Shown here: positions 49,450 through 61,876 of the stretch, piece after piece | How positions within the stretch are numbered: the first letter of the stretch is position 1 | Layout: every line of letters begins with the position of its first letter | Assembly: GCA_022829145.1 (NCBI GenBank) | Contig: CM040746.1 | Location: 30,524,212 to 30,588,211, forward strand | From: Albula goreensis | Lineage: Eukaryota; Chordata; Actinopteri; Albuliformes; Albulidae | DNA length: 64,000 nucleotides | Direction of reading: 5' to 3' | Made by a program: the position numbers and the translations under genes | Notes under the pieces: model-generated | What the model was told of the DNA's origin: nothing | Seen by the model: the letters and a program-made list of their open reading frames with translations, nothing else | Databases searched by the model: none

Positions 49450-50230
49450 CTATCTCATGGATGACCAGACAATTGTTATCAAGTGTGTTCTTGTCATTAG
49501 CATGGTTTGAGCATATTCAAGAGTCAAAAGTGACACAAAAGAAAATTACAGCCTTTTAACTGAGCCCAAGGTCAGTCCATTAATTATGAGAGGGTATATG
49601 CTGGAGGCTCTGGCTCTTGTAAAGCAGCTTTAGAGTGAGAAGTCCGCTCTAGTTGTTTCTGACACAAAACTGTTGTTTGATTAAACGTCTATGATCCTGC
49701 AAGCATTTATTTGTATTTCTTTGTGCTTTCCATCACCTGCCTAGGAATGCCAATTTGTCAAGTCTGTGTGCCCAGGCACGCAAAGCAAACACTCATTGAC
49801 TCGCTGCCATTTTCTTTGTTTACTGCAGAACATTCCATTACAGAATTAAACATCTTTCGGTATTGATGTTGGATGTTTAAACATTTATGGTGTAATTTCA
49901 ATTAATCCGTTCCTTTGTATTTCCATGTTGCTTCACTGAATCTCCACTGTTACAGAACCAAGGCTACAACAAATGCCTTTGTGCTATTAAAATGTGTTAT
50001 ATAAATAAAATACATTATTAAGATGATTTGGGTGATATTGTATTGTATATATCATATTGCCGCAGTTTAAAGATGGCTAAATGGTACTCTGATACAATAT
50101 TGATCCAGCACAGTACAAATAAAAATGTAAAAAACCACAACTGAAGATTACAGGATTGCCACTTATCGGATGTTGTGAGTTTTAAAAATAAACATCTTAT
50201 GCACATTATCAAAACAATTGAGAACTGTGG
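49450..50230. repeat. Diverged duplicated block, copy B
   Basis: The partner of 46100-46910, offset by about 3.33-3.35 kb. It is old, with many substitutions and small gaps. Either a local duplication or two copies of an unrecognised dispersed repeat; a 3' stretch (ATATAAATAAAATACATTATT) has a retroposon-tail look. Confidence 0.7.
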
Positions 50231-51119
50231 AAACAGCTACGCGCCACACCCATAATTATTGCGGTCATTACCCAATACCTATTTGCTCATCTGAAATGAT
50301 TTTATGATGTGTTTAGCATTTATGGTCTTATCAAAGCTAAGTTAACATTGCCAGCTCTATCTACCTATCAATCTATCTAGCACCTAGTCAGCTATCTCTC
50401 CGTAAAGAAAAGAAAAGAAAAGGGATATGTGAGGCTATTAAAATTCCACGCTGTGGGCTGGAGGGTTCAGGGCCTCGGTGTTAATGCTCCTGCAGGGGAG
50501 AGAGTGGCAGCTGAAAGGCCCGGGTCATCAGAGGTGAGGGGAGGATGATGGGTGGGGGGGGGACAGGCGGGGGATGATGAAAGGCCAGCCACAAGTCTTT
50601 GTGGGAATGGGTAATTGGATATAAGATTTTCAGCCACCCTTGGGAGAGAAATGGAGTTGAAAACTTGTCTTTATTATTAAAAAATATGATAACACCAATG
50701 TGTTTCAGCTATAAGCTTTCATTGGTGAACGAGCAATTGATATTCTCTATAGTGCGATACCTTGAGGTATTGTGCTACAGATAAATAATTTCGTAACTGG
50801 CATATGTGTGTGTGCGTGTGTGTGAGAGAAGGAGGGAATCAAATGTCTTCTTTGTATTTTTTTCTTTAAGCCCCACTGACTCCCACAGACTTAGGTAGAG
50901 GAAGCAGTATACACGTCACAACTAACCCTCAGTTTGTTCCTCTCTGCAGAATGACACCAATAGAATATTGCCTGTGCTGTTGGAGGAACATGAAACCAAT
51001 ATGACCAGTTCACAAATCCTCCAAATGCCCAGGCAGCCAGGAGAGGCCACTGGACAGCAATGAGACCAGTTAACCACTATTGTTTCCCAGCAGAGCTGAG
51101 CCAAATATTGCCTTACGAA

Positions 51120-51230
51120 TGTTGACCTTGGGCCATGGCTGGTTATGACCTGGTTGGGACTTGCACACACAGCTGCACCTTGAACAGGTGCCCTTAACTC
51201 CATGAGGCACCTGAAGGCCCCTGAGAGTGA
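51120..51230 (-). mobile_element. tRNA-SINE-like fragment, second copy
   Basis: Shares CTGG-TGGGACTTG and a later CCCTTAACTC with the fragment at 25655-25805. Old and incomplete. Confidence 0.4.
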
Positions 51231-51589
51231 AAATTCTGGGAAGACAGTGCTAGAGGGTTGTACAAGCTTGTGTATGCTCAGATCTTCTTTTACATGGTCA
51301 CATGTTCAGTAACTACATGTCACATGAATCAACATGCTGACACCTTCTCCAACCACTGGCCCCATTTTTAGGAGGGGGGGGCATGGGTTTTCAGGAAGAA
51401 GCTTGGAGAGAGAGCGAGGGGAGAGGGAGGGTGAGGGGGAGCGGCCAGCGCCTCTGAGAACGGGACGGCCGGCCTTGCTTTCTCCACTGCTCTGATCTCC
51501 ACTCACCCCCTAATCGAGGTGACAGAAGCGGGGCAAGGTTACTGTGCCCTGCCAGCAGCCAAAGAAAGGAGGGAGGGGAAACACATGAG

Positions 51590-51690
51590 AAAAAGGAGAG
51601 GGAGGAATAAAGGAGGAGCGTGTTACAGAGAGAAAGACAGTGAGAAAGAGAGAAAAAGAAAGACAAGCAGAGATAGAAAGAGAAGTATGG
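51590..51690. repeat. Purine-rich low-complexity tract
   Basis: About 100 bp of GAGAAAG-type sequence. It keeps a plus-strand reading frame open by chance. Confidence 0.8.
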
Positions 51691-54552
51691 TACAGTTGAA
51701 GCTGAGATTGGCTGCACTCCATTCCATGGCACTACTCAGGGAAGTATGCAGAGTTGGTTGGAAAACAGACTTGATTCTAGTATTGTGGCTGTTCTCAGTG
51801 CGACCTGGTGCACCTGCCTGCAGTTCCACCCAGCATTATGGGGGCTCTATTCCAACAGTAAGACTTTTGTCAGACGTTCAATATGTCCCTATAGCTCACA
51901 GTGAAAAGCTGATGGTACGCATGTTAAGTCCACTGCCTGACCAGAAACCCCTTGAAAAACAACAAAAGATCGGCATCAATGGCAAGGCCACACCTCAAAA
52001 ATCTGCAAGGGCTATTTGAAATTGGACAATGAGTCTAGCTTGTTTAAAGAAGAATCTCTCTGCAAACAGACCTTGAGGCAATGGAGAGAGTATCCATTTA
52101 CACATATTGCAAAATAAGAGGGCTTTTATCTTTGCTTTAACGAACGGGCAAACTGAATTAAGCCCCAGTCTTCTTGACTCACTCCTAGGCCTGCTACTGG
52201 ATCCTGTGGATGCTACTCTGTATGGAATTTCTACTCTGCACATGCAACTTTCAGCAACATGGGAACATTGAGAACACAACTTTGTTGGGAACAAAATTTG
52301 GGAAGGTTTCACCCACACAGAACATTTCTGACAGCTGAAATCAGCCATCAACTGTGTTCCAGACAAATTCCAGACCTAAGACTTTCTATCAGTCTATTTG
52401 TATGTTTTGCACCACTGTTCTCCATTTAAGACCCAAAGTTTTCTTGCCACTGTTCTCACTCAAATCTTGATGATGTATTTGGATGCATTGATGGGAAGTG
52501 GATATGAATCATATTTTATTCCAGATGAGGAATTTCCTAAAGGAAGCAAAAAGCAAGCGGCTGTGGTTAGATGGCATCTACCTTCTATAACTTCTTGCCA
52601 TTGCACCTGATCCTGGCTCTCACTTGGTCTTCCAAGTTCTCTGTTCATATGCATATAACAAATATCTTACCTCTGACAGCACAGGAGATGGAGGGTGTTT
52701 TAGACCACCCTACCACATGGAAACTCTTTAACCATTTTTTCTCTGAGTCTTTGAGTCTTACAAGCCACTCTCCAGATAACCCCAGAAACACTACATCACA
52801 GCGAGGAGAGCATGATTGACTGACTGACCTCCTGCTACCACTCTCTGATCATGACAGGCCTTAAGCCAGGCCTTGACCCCTCTGCTTCCTGCCCTGCATG
52901 AACCAGTGTTTACCCTACTAAGTGGATGGTGGCGTCCTTTCATTCACTGTGACTCCTGCCATTACTCATGCCACAAAGGCAAAAATGAGTTGATCCATGG
53001 CAACTGGGGGCAGTGTGATTTTTCATTTCCCGCTGAAAATTTAAGAGCTCTCCCCAACAGCGACTGCAGCTCGCAGATGAGAAAGCAAAATAAAAATCAA
53101 ACGCAATATTTTGTCAGAGCGTAAAATATAGGTTGGCCTCAGGCTTCCATGTGAAGGGGAGGTTAAAAAAACAGAGGGAGATAGGGAACGAGTCCAATTC
53201 AAGAGCTTTAACCTTGAAGAAATATACCCATCCATGTCCTGGCTCTTACTTGTAAAAATAAAGCTTTAGAAAAAAAAAACAGTTGAGAGCAGAAACGGTG
53301 AGCCTCTCTCCAGCAGGTCGGCCTGACCCCCTTATGAACGCATTCCAAGAGGACATGTTCACTGAAACCGAGGGCCCATCTGTACACTGCTGAGAGCAAG
53401 AGTGGAGCTATAAAGAAATCTGGAGAGTAAGTTAAACAAGACAAATATTTTGTTGCTCCCATGCTTACATACAAATCTTGCTGCAGGCCTGATGTAAACA
53501 AGACACAGGTCGTTTCTTCCTGACACCAATCTCTACTGACCACATCAGAAACTTTAGAAACAGGCAATGTGGTTGTAGTGGTTTATGGTATACATCGCAT
53601 AAACACTCCTCAGGCCATTTCCATAATTTACACTATGCCTGTTTTTCATCTTTTCAAAACATGTCTTAAAAAGATACTGCATCTTTCAGAGTCAATTTGA
53701 CTTCAGTCTGGGTGGTCTTAAAGAGAAATTCAGAGACATGTTAAAAAAAACGATAAATAAAAACTTGTGATAAACTTTGTGTGTGGAAGCTTCCAAATAC
53801 AGCTGCATAGGAGATCTCCAGAAATCTCTCCACACCTGACAGGGTCTGCAGGCAGATAAGTCACTCTCTGACCCTGCAAAGTCAATGTTTCCCTAAAGGG
53901 ACAGCGTATTCCTCAGCTTATTTGTACCATAATGCATACAACAAATTGCTCCAGTACAAACATTATTACAAACCTGACTATGAAAAAATTCAAAGTCTAC
54001 ATTTACAGAATTTTTGAGCTGAGGGGAAAATCGCACTGAATGTCTGATTATTCAGCGTGGGGCTCTCTGAAGAGTGGCCGCCCAAGGCGCGGATGATACA
54101 TGACTACAGACACTCGCCTTTTCTTCTTTTTTGGTGTGTTGCCTTTACATGTCTGTGGATTATGAGCGTTTCCATTCTCGTATCCCCCGGGCAGAATGGG
54201 GAGAAGGGGTGCATGACAGAACAGGATTGGGGTTATTAGAGGGAATTACCGGGAGTGATTGTTCCCCCAAACTTTTGAAGAGTGTTTTGTTATTTACCTT
54301 GAAGGGTTGGTGAGATTTCATCACAGAAATGAGACAGTAGTCTGGTGTTCTGTACATATGGTATGGGAGCAGTTCTCTATTTAACCCTTGGCCTGCTCTA
54401 GCTAACAAACTCCAGAAATGTAGACAGGGATTCATTAATCATCCACTGGGGCACAGCTCTGATCAGCTGCCTCCAGCTCCCCTCCTTCAAGGATAGGGTG
54501 GCTCATCAAAAGCTGGCATTTGGTGACTTCTCCTGCACCATGCCACCGCCAC

Positions 54553-54580
54553 TGTTGTTGTTCTATTATTAACAACAACA
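54553..54580. repeat. Perfect 10-bp hairpin, 8-nt loop
   Basis: TGTTGTTGTT, loop CTATTATT, then AACAACAACA. It lies in a stretch (54440-54800) that reads as compositionally balanced non-coding DNA. Confidence 0.8.
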
Positions 54581-57500
54581 CCCCTCCCAGTGCCAGTCAT
54601 TGCCTGAGACTGGCGCAGGAATGAAATGACCATGGTTTTCTGCCATCGTCTCCTCCCAACACTTTCGAGACCTCACGCCCTTTCAAAACAATGACCTCAA
54701 TCAGGTTGGCTATCAAACAAACTCTCGTGTTTCCCCACAATGATCACAATATGGCACGCAATTAGTCTGTCTGGCTGTGTTCTTTGAAGATTAATCAGTG
54801 ATTACAGATGTATACTGTGCGATACAAGTCCATTGGAAAGCACTGTTTTGAGTCAAAGCTGCAGGCGCTGAAGCACTTTCCTATCGAGCCGTCTAAAGAC
54901 CAAGACCTAAAGACGTGCCCAGACAACCGCACTTCATTACTTAGAGCAGCATCTACTGCTATGTCAGTGAAAAGGTATCCTTCAGGGAGAGAAACCTTTG
55001 TAACTGCTTGCCCAAAGAGAGAGCTGGCACAGCCACAACACCGCACACTAGGGTTATTCTGCTCTCTAAACACCACACAAAACCCTGAAGAATTCCACAT
55101 ATACAGTATGTGCCAGACTTGGTTAGTTAATTATGACTTTATGATCTTAAACTAAATTATTCTTGGATTCAAAGACAGCTTCAAACATGCTTCCTTTGAC
55201 ATCAGTGAAGGGGAGATTGTGTTCATCTGTAGGTGCCCTGAACTGCCTTGTCAACAAAGCAAGACATCAAAGGACAATCACCTTTTCCTCCTCATATGTA
55301 CAAAGAGACAAAAGTAAATGAGAGACAGAATGTCATGCTATGCTAGAAAATGTTTAAGTGTGATATATTTGTGCAGCTCAGAAATCTGAAAATGGCTTGC
55401 ACTCTGGTCTTTAGGCTCTCCAGACTAGGAAATCAGAGTAGGCCATTGGCACAGCTGTATGTAACTGCCACTTATGTTCTGTGTCACTTCTGGAGGACAA
55501 ATAGACCACTTAAAACTACAATTACAGTGATGACAAACACAGAGTGGAGAGTAGCTGGCCCCCACTTGTGACATGTTTGTTACTTCTCTTTCAAAAAAAC
55601 CCACCTTTTTGCCAGTGCTGCAGAAACAAAAGTGACAGTGTTACACCTGACTAACTCAGAGAACATTTCATTCAGTCGAACTGAAAAGGTAACGTTTTTC
55701 GAGCCAAATGAAAATCGATGCAAGTCAAGTGGAAAACTCCACTGAGCACATGCAATGTGGCGACCATACGGCAGAATGTGTCCCAAACGATGCCCAATTC
55801 ATTCTGGCTCCTTTCAATGGCGTGAGTTTTTCCCACACTCAGCCCTTGCCTGTCACCACAGTGGTTCTGAAGTTTGCCCAGGTCCCCAGTTCTTTGCCAA
55901 TGAAATTCTTACAGTTTCCCAGACTGCTTTGCCACTGCTGGCATGAATCTATTAATAGAAAGCGGATGTTTTACAGAGAAGGTGTAATTTCTTTTTTCTG
56001 GTTGGCGAATGGGGTGGAGTTCTGGTGGTGGGGGCAGTGTTTGTTGGGGGGAACTCAGTTGCCATGCATGTAGACAGATTGTGGAATTCCTCATCTCCTC
56101 TCCTAAAGCAAACAGAGCCCTGGCACAGAGGGTGCACATACACACACACACAAATGGTTCACATCGTCTCCTCCCATACTCCTCCCAACAACAGGTGACC
56201 TGCTGAACCGCCCAGTGAGTCAGACAATATTAACCACGTGTTCGTATTATGTCTGGATTTCTGAATCATATTTTGGAATTGCTTCTGAAAAACAGAACCC
56301 CCAACAGACAACGTGTCGGGTGTGTTCTGAAATGACATTAAAGATATGCTGTTAAGCCTGACTTGAACTCGCAAGCAATGGCACTGGACACGCATCTGCG
56401 TGTCCTTACATTATAGCATAACGTGGCGGTGGTTATCTGTGGTTATCTTACGATCTCATGATAAGGGAAGTTCCCTACACAAGGCACGTAAGACGCTGCA
56501 AAGCCTGTGGCAGCAGACAGGAATGACTCTTGCACAGAGGACGGAAGGGAGAGATTCCACCCCATGACCCTGTGGCTTACTACATCATGCAGAAACCCAT
56601 AAAACTGCTGTAGTGCAACCACAGAGACCACAAAACTTTGAAACTGACACACCACCTGTAAATTAACCCTAAGGCAACACAACAGTGAGATTCTCCTCAC
56701 AGCACACCCAGTGTGTGGACCAGGGGACCAATTTTACACCACAGCCTGAGACATTAAAGTGCACTCTTTGACACGTTTAAGACAACTATAACTCTTTTGT
56801 TCACTTCCTTCGATCACAGGGAGGGATTGTCAAAGATTAAAGTGTCTGCAGTGGTTTGGTACGTTGTGCGTATTGAGTGTGTCCCTGGGGTGCAACATTT
56901 TCTCTGTTTAACAGACCCCTGTGATGAGCTGAACAGCAAATGTGGATTGACATTTCTGCTGATCTGGAGTAGATCACCCCCTCCGCATCTCTGATGAATG
57001 TTCTCAGCATTACCTTTCAGCTGCAAAATTCCACCCTTAAAAGGTTGAGCGGTATCTCCCAAAGCCATAACATGGCTCAGTTTGATGCTCCAAGTAAATC
57101 ATGTTACAGTTTAACTGGAACACCCACAAACAAGACTTAAAGCTAAAACAAAACTAAGGTAGTGAGCAACTGGGAGAGCTACCACCACAGCAGACAGGTG
57201 GTGCTCCTCTACAAACCTTGACGTTTATTAACCTTTCCTTGTAAGGATATAAGAATTCTCCCAACCCCCCACCCTTGTCTTTTTATAAACAATGTTTCCT
57301 TTCAGAAGGAACCCCCAACCCCAACCCTAAAAAGGACCCTGGTCTAGTTTAAATAGCTTTCTGGCATCCCTTTTGTTGAAGCACCAACTTCTCTTTTTCA
57401 TGGAAAGAGTGAATGAGTAACAACAGAGTTACCTACACGCCATTAAGTTTAGGGCCCCCTTTGAAGACATCTCAGTGAAATACGCCTTCAGCTTTCAATG

Positions 57501-60500
57501 GAAGGAGGGCAGAAAAGAAAAAGAAGAAAAAAATCCCTTAAAGAGAAACCATGAAAACCACCAGACCTTTTGAAGTCGCCTGAGTAATTCCTGCAAGGTC
57601 CTGCCATGCCTTAAACATTTGATGTGCAATTGTCTTGTCTAAGTCAGTGTGTCTTAGACAGTGGGCGATTCTGAGCTGAGACAAAACTAAGAAAAAGAAC
57701 AGGCCTCAGTATGTAATATTGGTTAGTAATTATAATGAACATGATGAATTACAGACAAGATACATCAGGCCCTTAACTTGCTCCATCACTTCTATATGGT
57801 ACACTACCCCATGACCTGAGACAGTTGCATATGGTGGCCTTACTGCACTTCATTGTCCAATTGTCCAAGACCATTTTGCCTATCGATATGAAATGAAAAT
57901 CACTGAAACCTTAGCAAATAAAATGTGTTCATTTGCTTTCATTGTTCAGATGACCTGTAGGTAGCATAATAAAAGGGGAATGTAGTATGATAGCCAATAG
58001 ATTCCAGACAGGAAAATATTACACTATACTTTCAGTAGCTATGATGCATATTTCTTCTTGCCAATAAATGCCAGATTTGATGGAGAAGGGGTTATCCAAT
58101 GATGCGTTCTAGTACAAATAAAGCAAGTCTGTGCAAATCAAGACCTGCCTCCCTGCCTGTTTTACTCCTCATAATAATTCACTCTGCCTGGGTTACACTG
58201 TAGCTTTGAAACAAAATGTTTGCTTACACAATTAATACAACATAAGAACAAAATGAGTAGAGGTTGGGTGTAGATTATGTATTGCAGAGGAATCCTCCAT
58301 TAACATGTAAATAAAATTAAGCCTCAGGCTTGTGCTATTAAGAAGTAGGTTTCCCCATCATATCAACTGCTTGTTCAGGATAAATCCACACTTTTGTTAG
58401 AGCTCACGTGTTAATGATTTATAAATCCAATTCAAAGTCGTTATTTAGTCTGTCATCATTCTAGCATTTGAAACAGACACTTCCACAACCTTCCAGCTCT
58501 TATTAGGGTTTGGAATTAGAACATGCCAGCTCTTTTCTTTCTCTAATCAGTGAATCATAACAATACTAATTTCAGTGAAGCCTAGGAGCAACAAGGCCAT
58601 ATCAAAATAAGTTTTCAATAACCCAATAAAATAAAAACTGCTGGTGATGTGTGCTATTTACATTAAAAACATAAAAATAATACAACATTATGTTTTCTGT
58701 CAGGCACTGCTGTCTTGAAAAGGAAGAATATCTAAAAGAAGAAAAGGACATTTGCGTCCATTGCTCAAGATATCAGATCTTGGCTACTGACTAAATCAGT
58801 CTGGGCTTTGATGCAGGGAGTTGGTTTATCTCAAAGGATATTCAAAGAACACCTATCTGTCAAGCATTTGGTCCAGGCTGTTCACAAAGACCTGTGCCAG
58901 GTGTGCCAATGGGTCAAAGGTCACAAATCAAAGTTGCAATAAATGGGGTTACGCAAGGTCAGAGTTGCTGGAGCTAGACAGATAATGGTCCGAAGGAAGT
59001 GAGGGCTCCAAAACCAGGTGTCCAGGTTCACAAGTTCCTTCCCTCTGTCTCCACTACCCTCCCCAGCACTGCTGCCTGAGTACAAGATTACCTCCCAATG
59101 GGATATTTTAGAAAAAACTTGCAAACGATGCAAGGCATCAGCTATGTTGCTCAAGCACATGTTTCTCTACTTAGAGGTGCTTAACTGCATTTTTGCAGTT
59201 GCAGAATTCCTTTCCATACCCGTCCAGTGCCAACAACAACATAAAGGGACAGACATCTTAGGTAAGCAAAACTAACCTCACACAGAATGACAGAGTAGTG
59301 CCAAATTAACCTTAATTCTTCTAATTTCGACACAGTGAACGCTGCTTAAAATCACTCCTCATCTTTTGTGCAGTTTTGGGGAAAGCAGGGTCAGCTCAGG
59401 ACGGAATGATTTTTTGAATGAATTTGTGAAGGACAGTTGAGCTTCCTAATTTGTAAGCAATTACTGTAGTCAGCCAACCTGTATTAACTTGTAAAAGTTC
59501 CAACACTTGGGGCAAGTACAAATGTGCAGTAGTATCATCATAAAATGATAAATGTCAATTAATGTCTTACTCAGAATTGCTCTACAGTTATGAACGCATA
59601 TTTTGGGAATCCCACCACACAATAACATTTATTGATTGGTTAGCTGAAGCTTATACCAATGGAATTTGTCAGTTTACATCACTTGAAGTGCAGGCTGACA
59701 CATGGAATGTACATTCTGAATACCTCAGGGAAGATACCTGACTCTGCGAGTATCGTATTCATCATCACAAAGAAAATAATTATGCTCCTCTCCAGAAAAC
59801 CTAATAACCTAATGCCACTTGAGGTGAGAGCCTGGGACATCCAGGTGCTGTCAGTGACATGCTATGACTTCTCAAATGATTTCACAATACCCCACTGAAG
59901 AGATGACTACCTGTACTTCCTGCTAGCCTCAGTACATCTGGGCTGGCACAGGGCATAATTGTACAATATACAGAGTTTTCTGTGTGCTATATTTAATCAA
60001 CCACACTTGGTATTTTAAAGGCAAATGTAAAATAATTGAAATATACTTAACATTACCATATAATTTTCAGTGACACTGTTATGCTTTATTGGTGACAAGC
60101 TATCTGGAGTGTACAGACTCTGAACATGTCTATCATTAATTTCATACATGGAGCATCTAAAGTCTGTGATTGGAAATTTCTCCTTGAATCAAGTCAAACT
60201 TCAGAAAGTCACTTCAATACCTTACGTGTCACCGAGACCTACAACATAGAAAATGGTATCCTCAAAAATACACCTGAATTTTCAATTTGCCAGTCTATGG
60301 TGTTCCAGACAAAATGCCATTTTCACCAGTATGAGCTTGCCTTCTGTTTAACTGAAGCAGGAGGTTTGGGCCTTTTCCACCTTTGCCTCATCCATCCCCC
60401 TCTGTACTACTGCTGCAGGGGCTGGCAGCCAAAAACAAGAAAATCATTTCTGCTTAAAAAACCCTGATAGCATACTAAGCGGGTGCTGGAACAGTATTTG

Positions 60501-61843
60501 GTTGGGTATCTGACATATGCAGGGAAAGGGAATGCATGTGAGAGCAGTGAATGCTTGGGGAACTGTGTGAACATGTTTCTACAGCCTGCAGCCTTTCAGG
60601 GCAGCTAACTTCATTAATAATGAGCCACTGCACAGTGATATAAGCATTATACAATGGATCTATATGTTAATAGTGGGCCCAAATGAAAAAAAAAGTTTTC
60701 CCAAAACTTTAAACAATGGCAAGATATTGATGGAGTGGTTTTAGAGATTCTTTACAATCTATTTTATTCGTCTTTGTTAAAAATTCACCAAAAACTGAGA
60801 TCCAGCTTTATTACAAGTCCTCGTAAGAAACTGAACTCAAATTGACCCATGCAATGATCTTATTGAGTTTTTAAAAATGCATTACATGAATGATGTCTAC
60901 ATGAAAATGGATCTAATACTGATAGTTTATCAGCCTTAAAAACAAAAACATTTTTTTCTATGCTATGAGTACAGACTAATAACTTGGGGGCAATGTCTGT
61001 GTGGACAGGTACTGTCTACGTTTTTCTGGAAGTTATAACTCTCCTGATCGGAAACACTTTTATTGCTCTTTACATTCCCCTTAACAAAAGGAAACATATT
61101 TCTACCCAGAAGCAATTGCTTTTGTCCATGGGTGAATCTTTCCTTCTCCCTGCCAATCAAAGCTCCACAAAAAGTGAGTGAAAGTGAAATTGTGAAAGTA
61201 AGATTTTTTTCTTACATTTTGAACCTGGCAGCTGAACTCATGGTCTGCTAATCACTGCTGTATGTTTAAAATCTCTCCAGTTCTAAGAACAGAGTACATG
61301 GTAAGATTTCTTTGTTTCTTTCTTCCTGGAGAATGATAGAAGAATGATCTCTTCAGTCCCACTGTAAGTTTCACTATACAGGCTAGCCTCTCCTGATCTC
61401 TTTGCAATGGAAGTTTTGTAATCTTGTTCCCTTTTCATTCTGTCCTAATATCACTACCACTTGAAAACAAGAAAACAGGATGCAAGATACAATAGACAAG
61501 GCCTCTGAATTTGAATATCTATGAAAGGTACTGCTCTAATGTAGTTAAACCGCTTATTTACATGTAGGGACCCTCAGGGATGAGATTCTCATGATAGGAG
61601 AAAAGACTGATGTCCAGGTGAAGGTGACAGGTGTTTGACACATTGATGTCTGCAGGGTTTCCAGGGGTTTGATTCTGGGGAGAGATCAGCCCAGTTACCT
61701 CAGTGCCTTTTTGGGATGGGGTGGGGGGGGGCAAAGGAACACTGAAGAATATGACTATGACATCCCTGGAGATGCTGCACACAAAGAGAATTTGTCCCAG
61801 CCCTGGAGATTAAAGGAGTGCAATGGTCCTTATATCAACATGT

Positions 61844-61876
61844 CAAAGAGAGAGAGAGAGAGAGAAGAAGAGAGTT
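61844..61876. repeat. (GA)n microsatellite
   Basis: About 30 bp of AGAGAG. Confidence 0.88.

Noticed and set aside
50074-50150. Minus-strand CAG|TTGTGG followed by a hydrophobic stretch (LWFFTFLFVLCWIN), resembling the second exon (LW...) of human COL4A6
   Set aside because: Very AT-rich, no good donor, no signal-peptidase-like end, and it lies inside copy B of the duplicated block. Probably chance.
51519-52019. 166-codon plus-strand open frame
   Set aside because: Its first third is a purine-rich low-complexity tract (Arg/Lys/Glu/Ser); the rest has no recognisable domain or splice support.
60984-61181. Short plus-strand frame with a GNTFIAL motif resembling the first membrane segment of TAS2R-type receptors
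   Set aside because: The match is limited to a few residues, there is no ATG at the start and the similarity stops at once. No further receptor segments follow.
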